Shown: positions 1-5,849 of the stretch, one piece after another
Numbering within the stretch: position 1 is the stretch's first letter
How the letters are laid out: the number at the start of each line of letters is the position of its first letter
Assembly (NCBI GenBank): GCA_964564595.1
Contig: CAZMCA010000128.1
Location: 1-9,650 of the forward strand
Source: JBEVOS01 sp964564595
GTDB taxonomy: Bacteria > Pseudomonadota > Alphaproteobacteria > Caulobacterales > Aquidulcibacteraceae
Reading direction: 5' to 3'
DNA: 9,650 bases
Translations under genes and position numbers: made by a program
The notes under the pieces: generated by a model
Seen by the model: the letters and a program-made list of their open reading frames with translations, nothing else
What the model was told of the DNA's origin: nothing
Database searches by the model: none

Positions 1-131
1 CGATCGACGTCGTGCGCCGCGGCGCCGTTCGCCGCGCGAAGCTCTATTATCTGCGTGATCGCCGCGGCAAGTCGGCCCGCATCGCCGAGCGTGCGCGTGA
101 GCGCAACAAAGACGAAAGCGCCGAAGGCTAA
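1..131 (+). CDS. rplS: 50S ribosomal protein L19, 3' end only
   Basis: The C-terminal 42 residues of L19, a large-subunit protein located at the interface with the 30S subunit. The reading frame enters from the window edge (first full codon at position 3) and ends at TAA 129-131. The peptide contains the diagnostic L19 stretch VRRAKLYYLRDRRGKSARI, followed by a short charged tail ending in KDESAEG, as is common in alphaproteobacterial L19. The 5' part, start and promoter lie outside the window. The stop overlaps the stop of the convergent methyltransferase gene (shared bases 129-130). An inverted repeat CGTCTG-AA-CAGACG (135-148) follows immediately, but it has no T-tract, so a normal intrinsic terminator is not evident. 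Identification is firm from the motif. Confidence 0.95.
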   Translation, partial: IDVVRRGAVRRAKLYYLRDRRGKSARIAERARERNKDESAEG

Positions 132-940
132 GCGCGTCTGAACAGACGATTGCGCGCCTTCTCCGGCGCGTAGCCTTCGACCTCTGCAAAACCAGCATCG
201 ATGAGCGCGGCGCGGATTTCAGTCCCGCCGCGCTCTTTCGTTGTGCCGTCGATTTCGACGAGCACTTCGCGCACATGCGTGCGCAGTGTTTCGCGCGCGC
301 CGCGCAGGATCGCATCCTCGATGCCATCGACATCGAGCTTCACGTGCGTCGGCGCAGGCGGATTGAAGGCCTTCAGGAAATCATCGACCGAATAGCCAAG
401 CGCCGCTTGCGCAAAGCCGCCTTGGATCCTGCCTTCGATGGTTTCGCGCGTGCCGAACGAGTGCATCGCGTGCCCCGGCTCGGTGTGCGCCATGAAAAGC
501 GCATCGAGCCGCGTGGTTTCGGCGAACGCGATCGGGTAGGCGGCGATGAGATGCGAAAGCTGGTTGCGCTCGATGTTGCGCGTCAGCGCATAGAGTGTGG
601 CGGCGGACGGCTCGAACGCGATGACGCGCACGCCCCGCTTGGCCGCATAGAGCGTGTAAGCGCCGACATTGGCGCCGATGTCCCAAAGCACGGCGTCTTT
701 CGGCAGCGCGCCGATCCATTTGACGGTCTCTGGCTCGTCCCGATTCCACCCGTACGCGTCGTGCAGCGAGCGGCCAGACACGCCGATGAAATCGAGCCGG
801 CCCGCGTCGGTCTCGACTGTCCACACCGGCATCAGCGCCTCAGCCGCGCGCGCATCCGCCTGGGCGCGCCGCCACGGCTTCAGCGGCGCGGTCACGATGC
901 GCGCTGCGCCCGCGGCAATGTTGGCGACGGTCTTGCTCAT
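128..940 (-). CDS. FkbM-family SAM-dependent methyltransferase
   Basis: A 270-residue protein with a Rossmann-type methyltransferase fold. The SAM-binding motif I is seen at residues 84-95 (VLWDIGANVGAY), with the acidic ribose-binding end of strand 2 at about 107-111 (IAFEP). The FkbM hallmark KLDVDGIEDAILRGA is at 201-215, followed by a strand VREVLVEID (223-231). FkbM proteins O-methylate varied small molecules, sugars or polysaccharides; the substrate here cannot be read from sequence. The ATG at 940 was chosen because AGGAG lies 5 nt upstream (946-950) and homology begins soon after. The frame stays open to a further in-frame ATG at 1051, but that extension is low-complexity and would nearly reach mtaB. 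There is no signal peptide, so it is probably cytoplasmic. The gene is monocistronic, divergent from mtaB and convergent with rplS. Family assignment is firm, function open. Confidence 0.88.
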   Translation of the reverse strand: MSKTVANIAAGAARIVTAPLKPWRRAQADARAAEALMPVWTVETDAGRLDFIGVSGRSLHDAYGWNRDEPETVKWIGALPKDAVLWDIGANVGAYTLYAAKRGVRVIAFEPSAATLYALTRNIERNQLSHLIAAYPIAFAETTRLDALFMAHTEPGHAMHSFGTRETIEGRIQGGFAQAALGYSVDDFLKAFNPPAPTHVKLDVDGIEDAILRGARETLRTHVREVLVEIDGTTKERGGTEIRAALIDAGFAEVEGYAPEKARNRLFRRA

Positions 941-945
941 CAAAG

Positions 946-950
946 CTCCT
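946..950 (-). promoter_or_regulatory. Ribosome binding site deciding the FkbM gene start
   Basis: Minus-strand AGGAG with a 5-nt spacer to the ATG at 940. It supports the 270-residue protein over the 37-residue-longer reading that begins at 1051. Confidence 0.75.
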
Positions 951-1001
951 GTTCCGCGTGCTCTTGCCCCGCCCTGCCCGCGCGGTCCAGCGGGGGCGGC
1001 G

Positions 1002-1027
1002 AACTTGACGCAAGCCAAACTTGACGG
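1002..1027 (+). repeat. 9-bp direct repeat with two TTGACGS boxes upstream of mtaB
   Basis: AACTTGACG occurs at 1002-1010 and again at 1018-1026, a 16-bp period. Each copy continues into TTGACGC or TTGACGG, both exact matches to the Caulobacter -35 consensus TTGACGS. I see no convincing GCTANAWC -10 element at 10-14 nt downstream of either copy, so a promoter is possible but unproven; a tandem operator is the alternative. The rest of 941-1057 is G/C-rich with no other clear signal. Confidence 0.4.
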
Positions 1028-1057
1028 GGGCTGCGGGCCCGTCCACCTCACGCGCCG

Positions 1058-2299
1058 ATGACCGCCGCCCCTTCCGTCGACATCGTGACACTCGGCTGCC
1101 GCCTCAACGCGGCCGAGAGCGAAGCGATGGCCGCGCGCGCCGCCGAAGCTGGGCTTGGCGATGCGGTGATCGTGAACACCTGCGCCGTGACCGGCGAAGC
1201 GGTGCGGCAGGCGCGCCAGGCGATCCGCCGCGCGCGGCGCGAACGGCCGGATGCGGAGATCATCGTCACGGGCTGCGCCGCGCAGATCGATCCAGCGAGC
1301 TTCGCCGCGATGCCGGAAGTGTCCCGCGTGCTCGGCAATGATGAGAAGATGCGCGCAGATGCGTTCGCAGCTGATCGTGGCCGCGTCGCTGTCTCGGACA
1401 TCATGGACGCGCGCAAGAGTGTCATTGCCGTCTCAACGCAGCGCACGCGTGCGTACGTGCAAGTGCAGAACGGCTGCGATCACCGCTGCACGTTTTGCGT
1501 GATCCCCTATGGGCGCGGCAACGCCCGCTCGGCGCCCGCAGGCGAAGTGATCACGCAAATCCGCACGCTCGTGGATGCGGGCGTTCCCGAGATCGTGCTG
1601 ACGGGCGTCGACCTCACGTCGTGGGGGCAGGACCTGCCGGGCGCGCCGAAGCTCGGCAATCTCGTTGCGCGCATCTTAAAGCTCGCGCCCGATCTGCCGC
1701 GGCTGCGGCTCTCATCGATCGATGCGATCGAACTCGACGATCAGCTGTTCGAGTTGGTGACAGGCGAGCCGCGCATTGCGCCGCACCTGCACCTCTCGTT
1801 GCAGCACGGCGCCGACCTTATCTTGAAGCGCATGAAACGCCGCCACCTCCGCGCCGACGCCGTCGCGCTCGCCGAGCGCCTGAAAGCCGCGCGGCCCGAG
1901 ATTGCGCTGGGAGCCGATCTCATCGCGGGCTTCCCAACCGAGGAAGACGCGCATTTTGAAGACACGCTCTCGCTCGTCGATGCGTGCGGGCTCTCGTATC
2001 TCCACGTCTTCCCATTCAGCCCGCGCCCCGGCACGCCGGCCGCGCGCATGCCGCAGCTTGAGAAGAGCGTCGTCAAGGAGCGCGCCGCGCGGCTGCGGGC
2101 GAAGGGCGAACATGCGTTGGCGCGCCACCTGACGCGCTGGGTCGGGCGTGAGGCCGAAGCGCTGGTGGAGCGCGATGATTTCGCACGCCTGCCGGATTTC
2201 ACGGGCGTTGCCTTGGCTGCGCCGTTGCCCGCCGCACGCACCGCGCCGCTGCGGTTCACCGCGCATGACGGCGCGAATTTGATCGGCGTTGCGGCATGA
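1058..2299 (+). CDS. mtaB: tRNA t6A37 methylthiotransferase MtaB
   Basis: A 413-residue radical-SAM methylthiotransferase that adds a methylthio group to N6-threonylcarbamoyladenosine at tRNA position 37 (ms2t6A). The N-terminal domain carries the three cysteines of the auxiliary 4Fe-4S cluster: C14 in TLGCRLNAAES, C42 in VNTCAVTGEA and C73 in VTGCAAQIDP. The radical-SAM CxxxCxxC motif is at C140, C144 and C147 (NGCDHRCTFCVIPYGRG). TLGCRLN rather than the MiaB-type SYGCQMN, and the overall length, favour MtaB over MiaB or RimO. The C-terminal 50 or so residues sit where the TRAM domain is expected but are weakly conserved. The ATG at 1058 lacks a clear Shine-Dalgarno, yet begins at the right distance before the first cysteine. 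Its TGA overlaps the ftsY ATG (ATGA), so the two are probably translationally coupled. Confidence 0.93.
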   Translation: MTAAPSVDIVTLGCRLNAAESEAMAARAAEAGLGDAVIVNTCAVTGEAVRQARQAIRRARRERPDAEIIVTGCAAQIDPASFAAMPEVSRVLGNDEKMRADAFAADRGRVAVSDIMDARKSVIAVSTQRTRAYVQVQNGCDHRCTFCVIPYGRGNARSAPAGEVITQIRTLVDAGVPEIVLTGVDLTSWGQDLPGAPKLGNLVARILKLAPDLPRLRLSSIDAIELDDQLFELVTGEPRIAPHLHLSLQHGADLILKRMKRRHLRADAVALAERLKAARPEIALGADLIAGFPTEEDAHFEDTLSLVDACGLSYLHVFPFSPRPGTPAARMPQLEKSVVKERAARLRAKGEHALARHLTRWVGREAEALVERDDFARLPDFTGVALAAPLPAARTAPLRFTAHDGANLIGVAA

Positions 2300-3291
2300 G
2301 CGGCGGGTTCTGGGGTTTCGGCAAAAAGAAAGAGTCGCCCACGAGCGCACCTGAAGCTGCGCCTGCGCAACAAGAGAAGAATGTCTTCTCGCGCCTGTTC
2401 GATGGGCTCTCGAAGTCTTCCAACAAGCTCGTCACCGGCGTCACCGATGTTTTCACGAAAAAGACGCTCGATCAGGCCTCGCTCGATGCGCTGGAAGACG
2501 TGCTCGTCGCATCCGACATGGGCGCGCCGGCAGCGGCGCGCATTGTCGGTGCGATCGCCAAGGAGCGCTTCAACAAGGAAGTGACCGACGCGGAGATGCG
2601 CGAAGCTCTCGCCGCCGAGATCGCCGCGATCCTGAAGCCACGTGAAGCGCGCCTCGATCTCACCCAAGGCAAGAAGCCACGCATCGTGCTGATGATCGGC
2701 GTCAACGGCGCGGGCAAAACCACGACCATCGGCAAGATCGCGCATCAGCTGAACAATGCAGGCGCCAAAACCGTGATCGGCGCGGGCGATACGTTCCGCG
2801 CGGCGGCGATCGAACAGCTTGAGGTATGGGCCAAGCGCGCGAACGCTGGGTTTGTCTCACGGCCTCAGGGCGCGGACGCGGCGGGCGTCGCATTCGAAAC
2901 CGTCGAGCGCGCGATGAAGGAAGGCGCCGACGTCGCGCTGATCGACACGGCCGGGCGGCTTTCGAACAAGACCGAGCTGATGGCCGAACTCGTGAAGATC
3001 GTGCGCGTGATGCGCAAGCTCGATGACGATGCCCCGCACGAAACGCTGCTCGTGCTTGACGCGACCGTTGGCCAAAACGCGCTGACGCAGCTCGAAGCGT
3101 TCCGCTCCGCGGCGGACATCACCGGCCTCGTGATGACCAAGCTCGACGGCACGGCCAAAGGCGGCGTGTTGGTCGCCATCGCCGAGCGGCACGCCCTGCC
3201 GATCCACTTCGTCGGCGTCGGCGAAACGGCGGAAGATCTCCAGCCGTTCGATGCGCGCGCCTTCGCGCGGGCGCTGGTCGGGCTTTCGTGA
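2296..3291 (+). CDS. ftsY: Signal recognition particle receptor FtsY
   Basis: A 331-residue GTPase that receives SRP-bound ribosome/nascent-chain complexes at the inner membrane. The short N-terminal region (about 1-30) is charged (GKKKESPTSAPEAAPAQQEK) and replaces the long acidic A domain of E. coli FtsY. The N domain follows (about 30-115). The G domain shows the P-loop GVNGAGKTTTIGKIA (135-149), GAGDTFRAAAIEQLEVW (162-178), DTAGR (217-221), TKLDGTAKGGV (281-291) and the closing FVGVGETAEDLQPFD (305-319). The GAGDTFRAAA and GVGE-DLxPF signatures separate FtsY from Ffh. The start ATG overlaps the mtaB stop by 4 bp, indicating coupling. yciB follows after 49 bp, probably in the same transcript. 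No defects are seen. Confidence 0.97.
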   Translation: MSGGFWGFGKKKESPTSAPEAAPAQQEKNVFSRLFDGLSKSSNKLVTGVTDVFTKKTLDQASLDALEDVLVASDMGAPAAARIVGAIAKERFNKEVTDAEMREALAAEIAAILKPREARLDLTQGKKPRIVLMIGVNGAGKTTTIGKIAHQLNNAGAKTVIGAGDTFRAAAIEQLEVWAKRANAGFVSRPQGADAAGVAFETVERAMKEGADVALIDTAGRLSNKTELMAELVKIVRVMRKLDDDAPHETLLVLDATVGQNALTQLEAFRSAADITGLVMTKLDGTAKGGVLVAIAERHALPIHFVGVGETAEDLQPFDARAFARALVGLS

Positions 3292-3340
3292 ACAGACGCG
3301 CCCTGGTCCGTGGCGGCGCAATCAGCGTAGGAACGTGGTC

Positions 3341-3991
3341 ATGACCGCTGCCGATCCCGAAGCCCCCAAGACCTCCAGCGCCGCCAAATCCACCGCCAAG
3401 GGCGGCGGCCAGCTCCTGGTCGACCTCGGGCCGATCATCGTTTTCGTGGTCACGTACAACGTCCTCAACCGCACCCGGCCGGACGATGCGATCTACATCG
3501 CGACCGGCGTGTTCATCGCCGCCACGCTCGCGGCCATCGCCTATGCTTGGTTCCGCACCCGCCACATCCCGCCGGTCCTGATCGTCACAGGCGTTCTCGT
3601 CACAGCGTTCGGCGGGCTCACCATCGCCCTCCACGACGAGACCTTCATGAAACTGAAGCCGACCGTGGTGTACCTCTTCTACGCGGGCGCCATCTTCGGC
3701 TCGATGTTGTTTGGGCTGAACATTTGGAAGTTGCTCTTCCGCCACGCGTTCTCGCTGCCGGACAAGATCTGGAACACGCTCGCGATCCGCTGGGGCGTGT
3801 TCTTCCTGTTCATGGCCGGGCTCAACGAATACATCCGCGCCACCCAGAGCACCGAGTTCTGGGTGAACTCGCGATTCTTCATCACCTTCCCGCTGATCCT
3901 CGGCTTTGCGCTTCTGAACGCGCCGATCACGATGAAGCATATCCGCGAGCCGGATTCCGAAGAGCCCGCGCCGCCACCCGCGTCAAACTAA
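3341..3991 (+). CDS. yciB: Inner-membrane septation protein A family (YciB/IspZ)
   Basis: A 216-residue polytopic inner-membrane protein of the YciB/IspZ family, associated with cell envelope integrity and septation; no biochemical activity is established for the family. After a hydrophilic Ala/Lys/Ser-rich N-terminus (1-22) there are about six hydrophobic segments (roughly 25-43, 49-69, 76-95, 107-127, 147-166, 178-194). Family signatures are FGGLTIALHDETFMKLKPT (90-108), SLPDKIWNTLAIRWG (138-152) and FFLFMAGLNEY (154-164). The C-terminal tail is acidic and Pro-rich. ATG 3341 is preferred over the longer open frame from 3251 because AGGAA (3329-3333) sits 7 nt upstream and the longer form would overlap ftsY. 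The TAA overlaps the stop of the convergent Nudix gene. Placement after ftsY is common in alphaproteobacteria, to my knowledge. Confidence 0.93.
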   Translation: MTAADPEAPKTSSAAKSTAKGGGQLLVDLGPIIVFVVTYNVLNRTRPDDAIYIATGVFIAATLAAIAYAWFRTRHIPPVLIVTGVLVTAFGGLTIALHDETFMKLKPTVVYLFYAGAIFGSMLFGLNIWKLLFRHAFSLPDKIWNTLAIRWGVFFLFMAGLNEYIRATQSTEFWVNSRFFITFPLILGFALLNAPITMKHIREPDSEEPAPPPASN

Positions 3992-4497
3992 GCCGGATTG
4001 CCGAACACGCCCACGGCCCCGTTCTGCCAGGCGCGGTAGTGATCGAGCGCCCATTTGGCGCTCGGAAACGCCAATTCGCTCCACGGAATTTCGTCCCACG
4101 CGAACAAACCGACTTCGAGGCTTTCCGGCCCCGGCGCGATCTCCGGCGCAACCAAGCGCGCGCGAAACATCATGTGCACTTGCGAGATGTGCGGCACGGA
4201 ATAGACCGCCAGCAGCCCGTCGATCTCGATCTTGGCGCACGCCTCTTCCATCGCCTCGCGCGCCGCGCCCGCTTCGACCGTTTCGCGCTCTTCCATGTAG
4301 CCGGCGGGCAGCGTCCAAAAGCCTTTGCGCGGATGGATCGCGCGGCGGCACAGCACGAACTTATCCTCGTGCACGATCACCGAGCCGACCACGATTTTGG
4401 GGTTCACGTAATTGATGAACCCGCACGTCTGGCAGACCTGCCGCTCGCGGTCTTCGCCCTCGGGTGTCGCCAGTTCGAACCGTATTTGAACACTCAT
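3988..4497 (-). CDS. Nudix hydrolase with N-terminal CxxC element
   Basis: A 169-residue Nudix pyrophosphohydrolase, cleaving a nucleoside diphosphate linked to some moiety X. The Nudix box runs G66 to A88 (starting AGYMEERE, then REAMEEACA) and keeps the key residues G66, E72, R80, E81, E84 and E85. The usual late Gly is Cys87. N-terminal CQTCGFINYVNPKIVVG (22-38) resembles half of the zinc-ribbon lead-in seen in COG1051/NudC-like proteins, and only one CxxC pair is visible. The substrate (ADP-ribose, NAD(H) or other) cannot be decided. ATG 4497 gives the expected start just before the CxxC; a longer open frame from 4572 would add an unconvincing Arg/Gln-rich leader. No strong Shine-Dalgarno is seen. 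The gene is divergent from the MarR gene, and its TAG overlaps the yciB stop. Confidence 0.88.
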   Translation of the reverse strand: MSVQIRFELATPEGEDRERQVCQTCGFINYVNPKIVVGSVIVHEDKFVLCRRAIHPRKGFWTLPAGYMEERETVEAGAAREAMEEACAKIEIDGLLAVYSVPHISQVHMMFRARLVAPEIAPGPESLEVGLFAWDEIPWSELAFPSAKWALDHYRAWQNGAVGVFGNPA

Positions 4498-4521
4498 TTG
4501 CCGAATAGAGCGCCGATCTTG

Positions 4522-4558
4522 CCTTCGGTCCAGCCGCCTACTTTGGCTGGCGCGAAGG
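4522..4558. repeat. 37-bp imperfect inverted repeat between the Nudix and MarR genes
   Basis: CCTTCG (4522-4527) and CCAGCC (4530-4535) are mirrored by GGCTGG (4545-4550) and CGAAGG (4553-4558). This gives 12 matched pairs interrupted by a 2x2 mismatch, around a 9-nt centre. It lies 25 bp upstream of the Nudix start. It may be an operator for the adjacent MarR protein or a hairpin in the Nudix leader. No T-tract follows on either strand. Confidence 0.5.
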
Positions 4559-4572
4559 GAAAAGCGTTGCAT

Positions 4573-4589
4573 GCCAACTGCTTGGCCAA
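4573..4589. repeat. Second small palindrome in the Nudix-MarR intergenic region
   Basis: GCCAA-CTGC-TTGGC (4573-4586) overlaps the perfect 8-bp palindrome TTGGCCAA (4582-4589). Its size and symmetry would suit a dimeric winged-helix regulator, and it lies between the divergent starts. It could also be chance in GC-rich DNA. Confidence 0.3.
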
Positions 4590-4612
4590 CATTGTCCGCG
4601 CGCTTCGGCGGC

Positions 4613-4620
4613 GGAAGGGA
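4613..4620 (+). promoter_or_regulatory. Ribosome binding site deciding the MarR gene start
   Basis: GGAAGGGA with a 7-nt A/T-rich spacer to GTG 4628. It favours that GTG over the in-frame ATG at 4571, which has no Shine-Dalgarno. Confidence 0.65.
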
Positions 4621-4627
4621 TAATTTA

Positions 4628-5164
4628 GTGGCGGACGGGCCAGATCATTTCACGCTCGCGCGGTCCACCGCCTACCTGCTCTATCGCGCGCAGCAGGCGG
4701 CGGCCGAGCGCTTCGCCAAGCGCGGCAAGGAGCGCCAGCTGAGCCTGCGGCAATTCATGGTGCTCTCGGCCATCGCCGACCGCCCGGGCGCCAGCCAGAA
4801 CGATCTCGTGCGCAGCGCCAGCGTCGATCGCTCCACGCTCGCGGACATGCTGAAGCGCCTCGAGAGCCTTGGCCTCGTCGTCAAAGGCGCCTCCGAGCGC
4901 GACGGGCGCGCCAACGCGCTTGAGCTCACGCCCGACGGCAAGCGCCTGCTCGCGGAAGCCGACGAAGACGCCCGCAAAGCCGATCAGGCCATCCTCGACG
5001 CGCTGCCCAAATCGAAGCGCAAGTCATTCCAGGACATGCTGCTGCGGCTCGCCGCCGCGCTCGATGAAGCGGCCGAGAAGGCCGAGCGCGAAGAGCGCAA
5101 GCGCCGCAAGAAGGAACTGAAGCGCGCGAAGGACGAAGAAAAGAAGTTGGAGAAAGCGAAGTAG
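4628..5164 (+). CDS. MarR-family transcriptional regulator with charged C-terminal tail
   Basis: A 178-residue winged-helix protein. Helices around 10-35 should form the dimer interface. The DNA-binding domain spans about 39-108: LSLRQFMVLSAIADRPG (39-54), SQNDLVRSASVDRSTLADML (56-75) as helix-turn-helix with recognition helix, LESLGLVVK (78-86), then the wing ERDGRANALELTPDGKRLL (90-108). MarR proteins are dimeric regulators, often released by small ligands and often controlling a divergent neighbour. The Nudix gene and the intergenic inverted repeats fit that pattern, by inference. Residues about 148-178 consist almost wholly of A, E, K, R and D (for example KAEREERKRRKKELKRAKDE), an unusual helical or coiled-coil tail longer than typical MarR proteins. 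The GTG start was chosen for its Shine-Dalgarno; an ATG at 4571 would add 19 residues. Confidence 0.87.
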   Translation: MADGPDHFTLARSTAYLLYRAQQAAAERFAKRGKERQLSLRQFMVLSAIADRPGASQNDLVRSASVDRSTLADMLKRLESLGLVVKGASERDGRANALELTPDGKRLLAEADEDARKADQAILDALPKSKRKSFQDMLLRLAAALDEAAEKAEREERKRRKKELKRAKDEEKKLEKAK

Positions 5165-5181
5165 GCGCGCCGCTAGCGCGC
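5165..5181. terminator. Hairpin between the convergent marR-type and ccmG genes
   Basis: GCGCGC (5165-5170), loop CGCTA, GCGCGC (5176-5181). The repeat begins directly after the MarR stop and its loop contains the ccmG stop (5173-5175 on the minus strand). The stem is entirely G/C and positioned to serve both converging transcripts, but no U-run follows on either strand. It is at best a weak or Rho-assisted terminator. Confidence 0.3.
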
Positions 5182-5697
5182 ACGCAGCGCCGGCAAGATC
5201 GTGCTCTCCAGCACCTCGTCCGTCAGCGGCCCGCGATAGGCGGCCGCGATCCGCCCATCCGCGCCGATCACGAACGTCTCCGGCACGCCCGCAATGCCAA
5301 GGTCGATGCCGAATGAGCCGCTGGGATCTTGTGCGTGCGCCGCGAACGGATCGCCAAGCTCTGACAAAAGCCGAGCAGCCGCGGCGGGATTGTCCTTGTA
5401 CGCAACCCCGAGGATCGGCGCGCCCGCTTCGCGCAAACGCATCAACACCGGGTGCTCGATGCGGCACGGCGCACACCACGACGCGTAGAAGTTGATCACG
5501 TAAGAGCGCCCGGCGAACGCCTCCGGCGTCACCACCGCGCCGCCTTCAAGCGCCGCGAGTTCATACGCAGGCGCCGCGCGCCCGAGCCGCGCCTCGAACG
5601 CCGGCGCGCGTTCTTGGCCCCGCGACATGATGTAGATCGCCGCGCCCGCGATCACGAGCAGCACGAGGAGCGGCGCAAAGCGCGCGAGCGCACGCAT
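5173..5697 (-). CDS. ccmG: Cytochrome c biogenesis thiol:disulfide oxidoreductase CcmG (DsbE)
   Basis: A 174-residue membrane-anchored periplasmic thioredoxin that keeps the apocytochrome c CxxCH cysteines reduced for heme attachment. An N-terminal anchor (about 7-24, APLLVLLVIAGAAIYIM) leads into a thioredoxin fold with active site FYASWCAPCRIEHP (70-83; catalytic C75 and C78). The cis-proline motif GVPETFVI is at 137-144, and the CcmG-type GVAYKDN at 97-103. ATG 5697 overlaps the ccmD TGA by one base (TGATG), and AAGGA lies upstream within ccmD. It is the last gene of the ccmABCDG run and converges on the MarR gene with only 8 bp between stops. No truncation is seen. Confidence 0.95.
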   Translation of the reverse strand: MRALARFAPLLVLLVIAGAAIYIMSRGQERAPAFEARLGRAAPAYELAALEGGAVVTPEAFAGRSYVINFYASWCAPCRIEHPVLMRLREAGAPILGVAYKDNPAAAARLLSELGDPFAAHAQDPSGSFGIDLGIAGVPETFVIGADGRIAAAYRGPLTDEVLESTILPALRAR

Positions 5698-5849
5698 CAG
5701 CCGCTCTTTTCCTTGTCGGCTTCCCGCAACGCCGCTTGCTCGGCGCGCGAGAGCCCCCAAAACACCCACGCCGCGAGCGTGATGAACACCAGCGCCGTCA
5801 GCGCATAAGCGGGGGCGACATAGATAGCGTGCGGATCGGCCCAGTTCAT
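5697..5849 (-). CDS. ccmD: Heme exporter protein CcmD
   Basis: A 50-residue single-span membrane protein. The start MNWADPHAIYVAPAYALTAL matches the conserved CcmD entry into its transmembrane helix (about 10-32), and the cytoplasmic tail is charged (SRAEQAALREADKEKSG). CcmD joins the CcmAB-CcmC complex and is needed to release heme-loaded CcmE. The ATG overlaps the ccmC stop by 4 bp and the stop overlaps the ccmG start by 1 bp, so it is tightly coupled. Short length is normal for the family; identification rests on both motif and position. Confidence 0.92.
   Translation of the reverse strand: MNWADPHAIYVAPAYALTALVFITLAAWVFWGLSRAEQAALREADKEKSG

Noticed and set aside
135..148. CGTCTGAACAGACG as the rplS terminator
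   Set aside because: The stem is short with a tiny loop, no T-run follows, and it lies inside the end of the FkbM coding region.
275..1024. Long plus-strand open frame (249 codons) opposite the FkbM gene
   Set aside because: It is antisense to a protein with clear methyltransferase motifs; its product is Arg-rich low complexity, typical of a GC-rich shadow frame.
1741..2745. 334-codon minus-strand open frame opposite mtaB and ftsY
   Set aside because: Antisense to two strongly conserved genes, with no recognisable motif.
3547..4623. 358-codon plus-strand open frame across yciB and the Nudix gene
   Set aside because: It runs out of frame through one well-identified gene and antisense to another, with Arg/His-rich composition and no domain signature.
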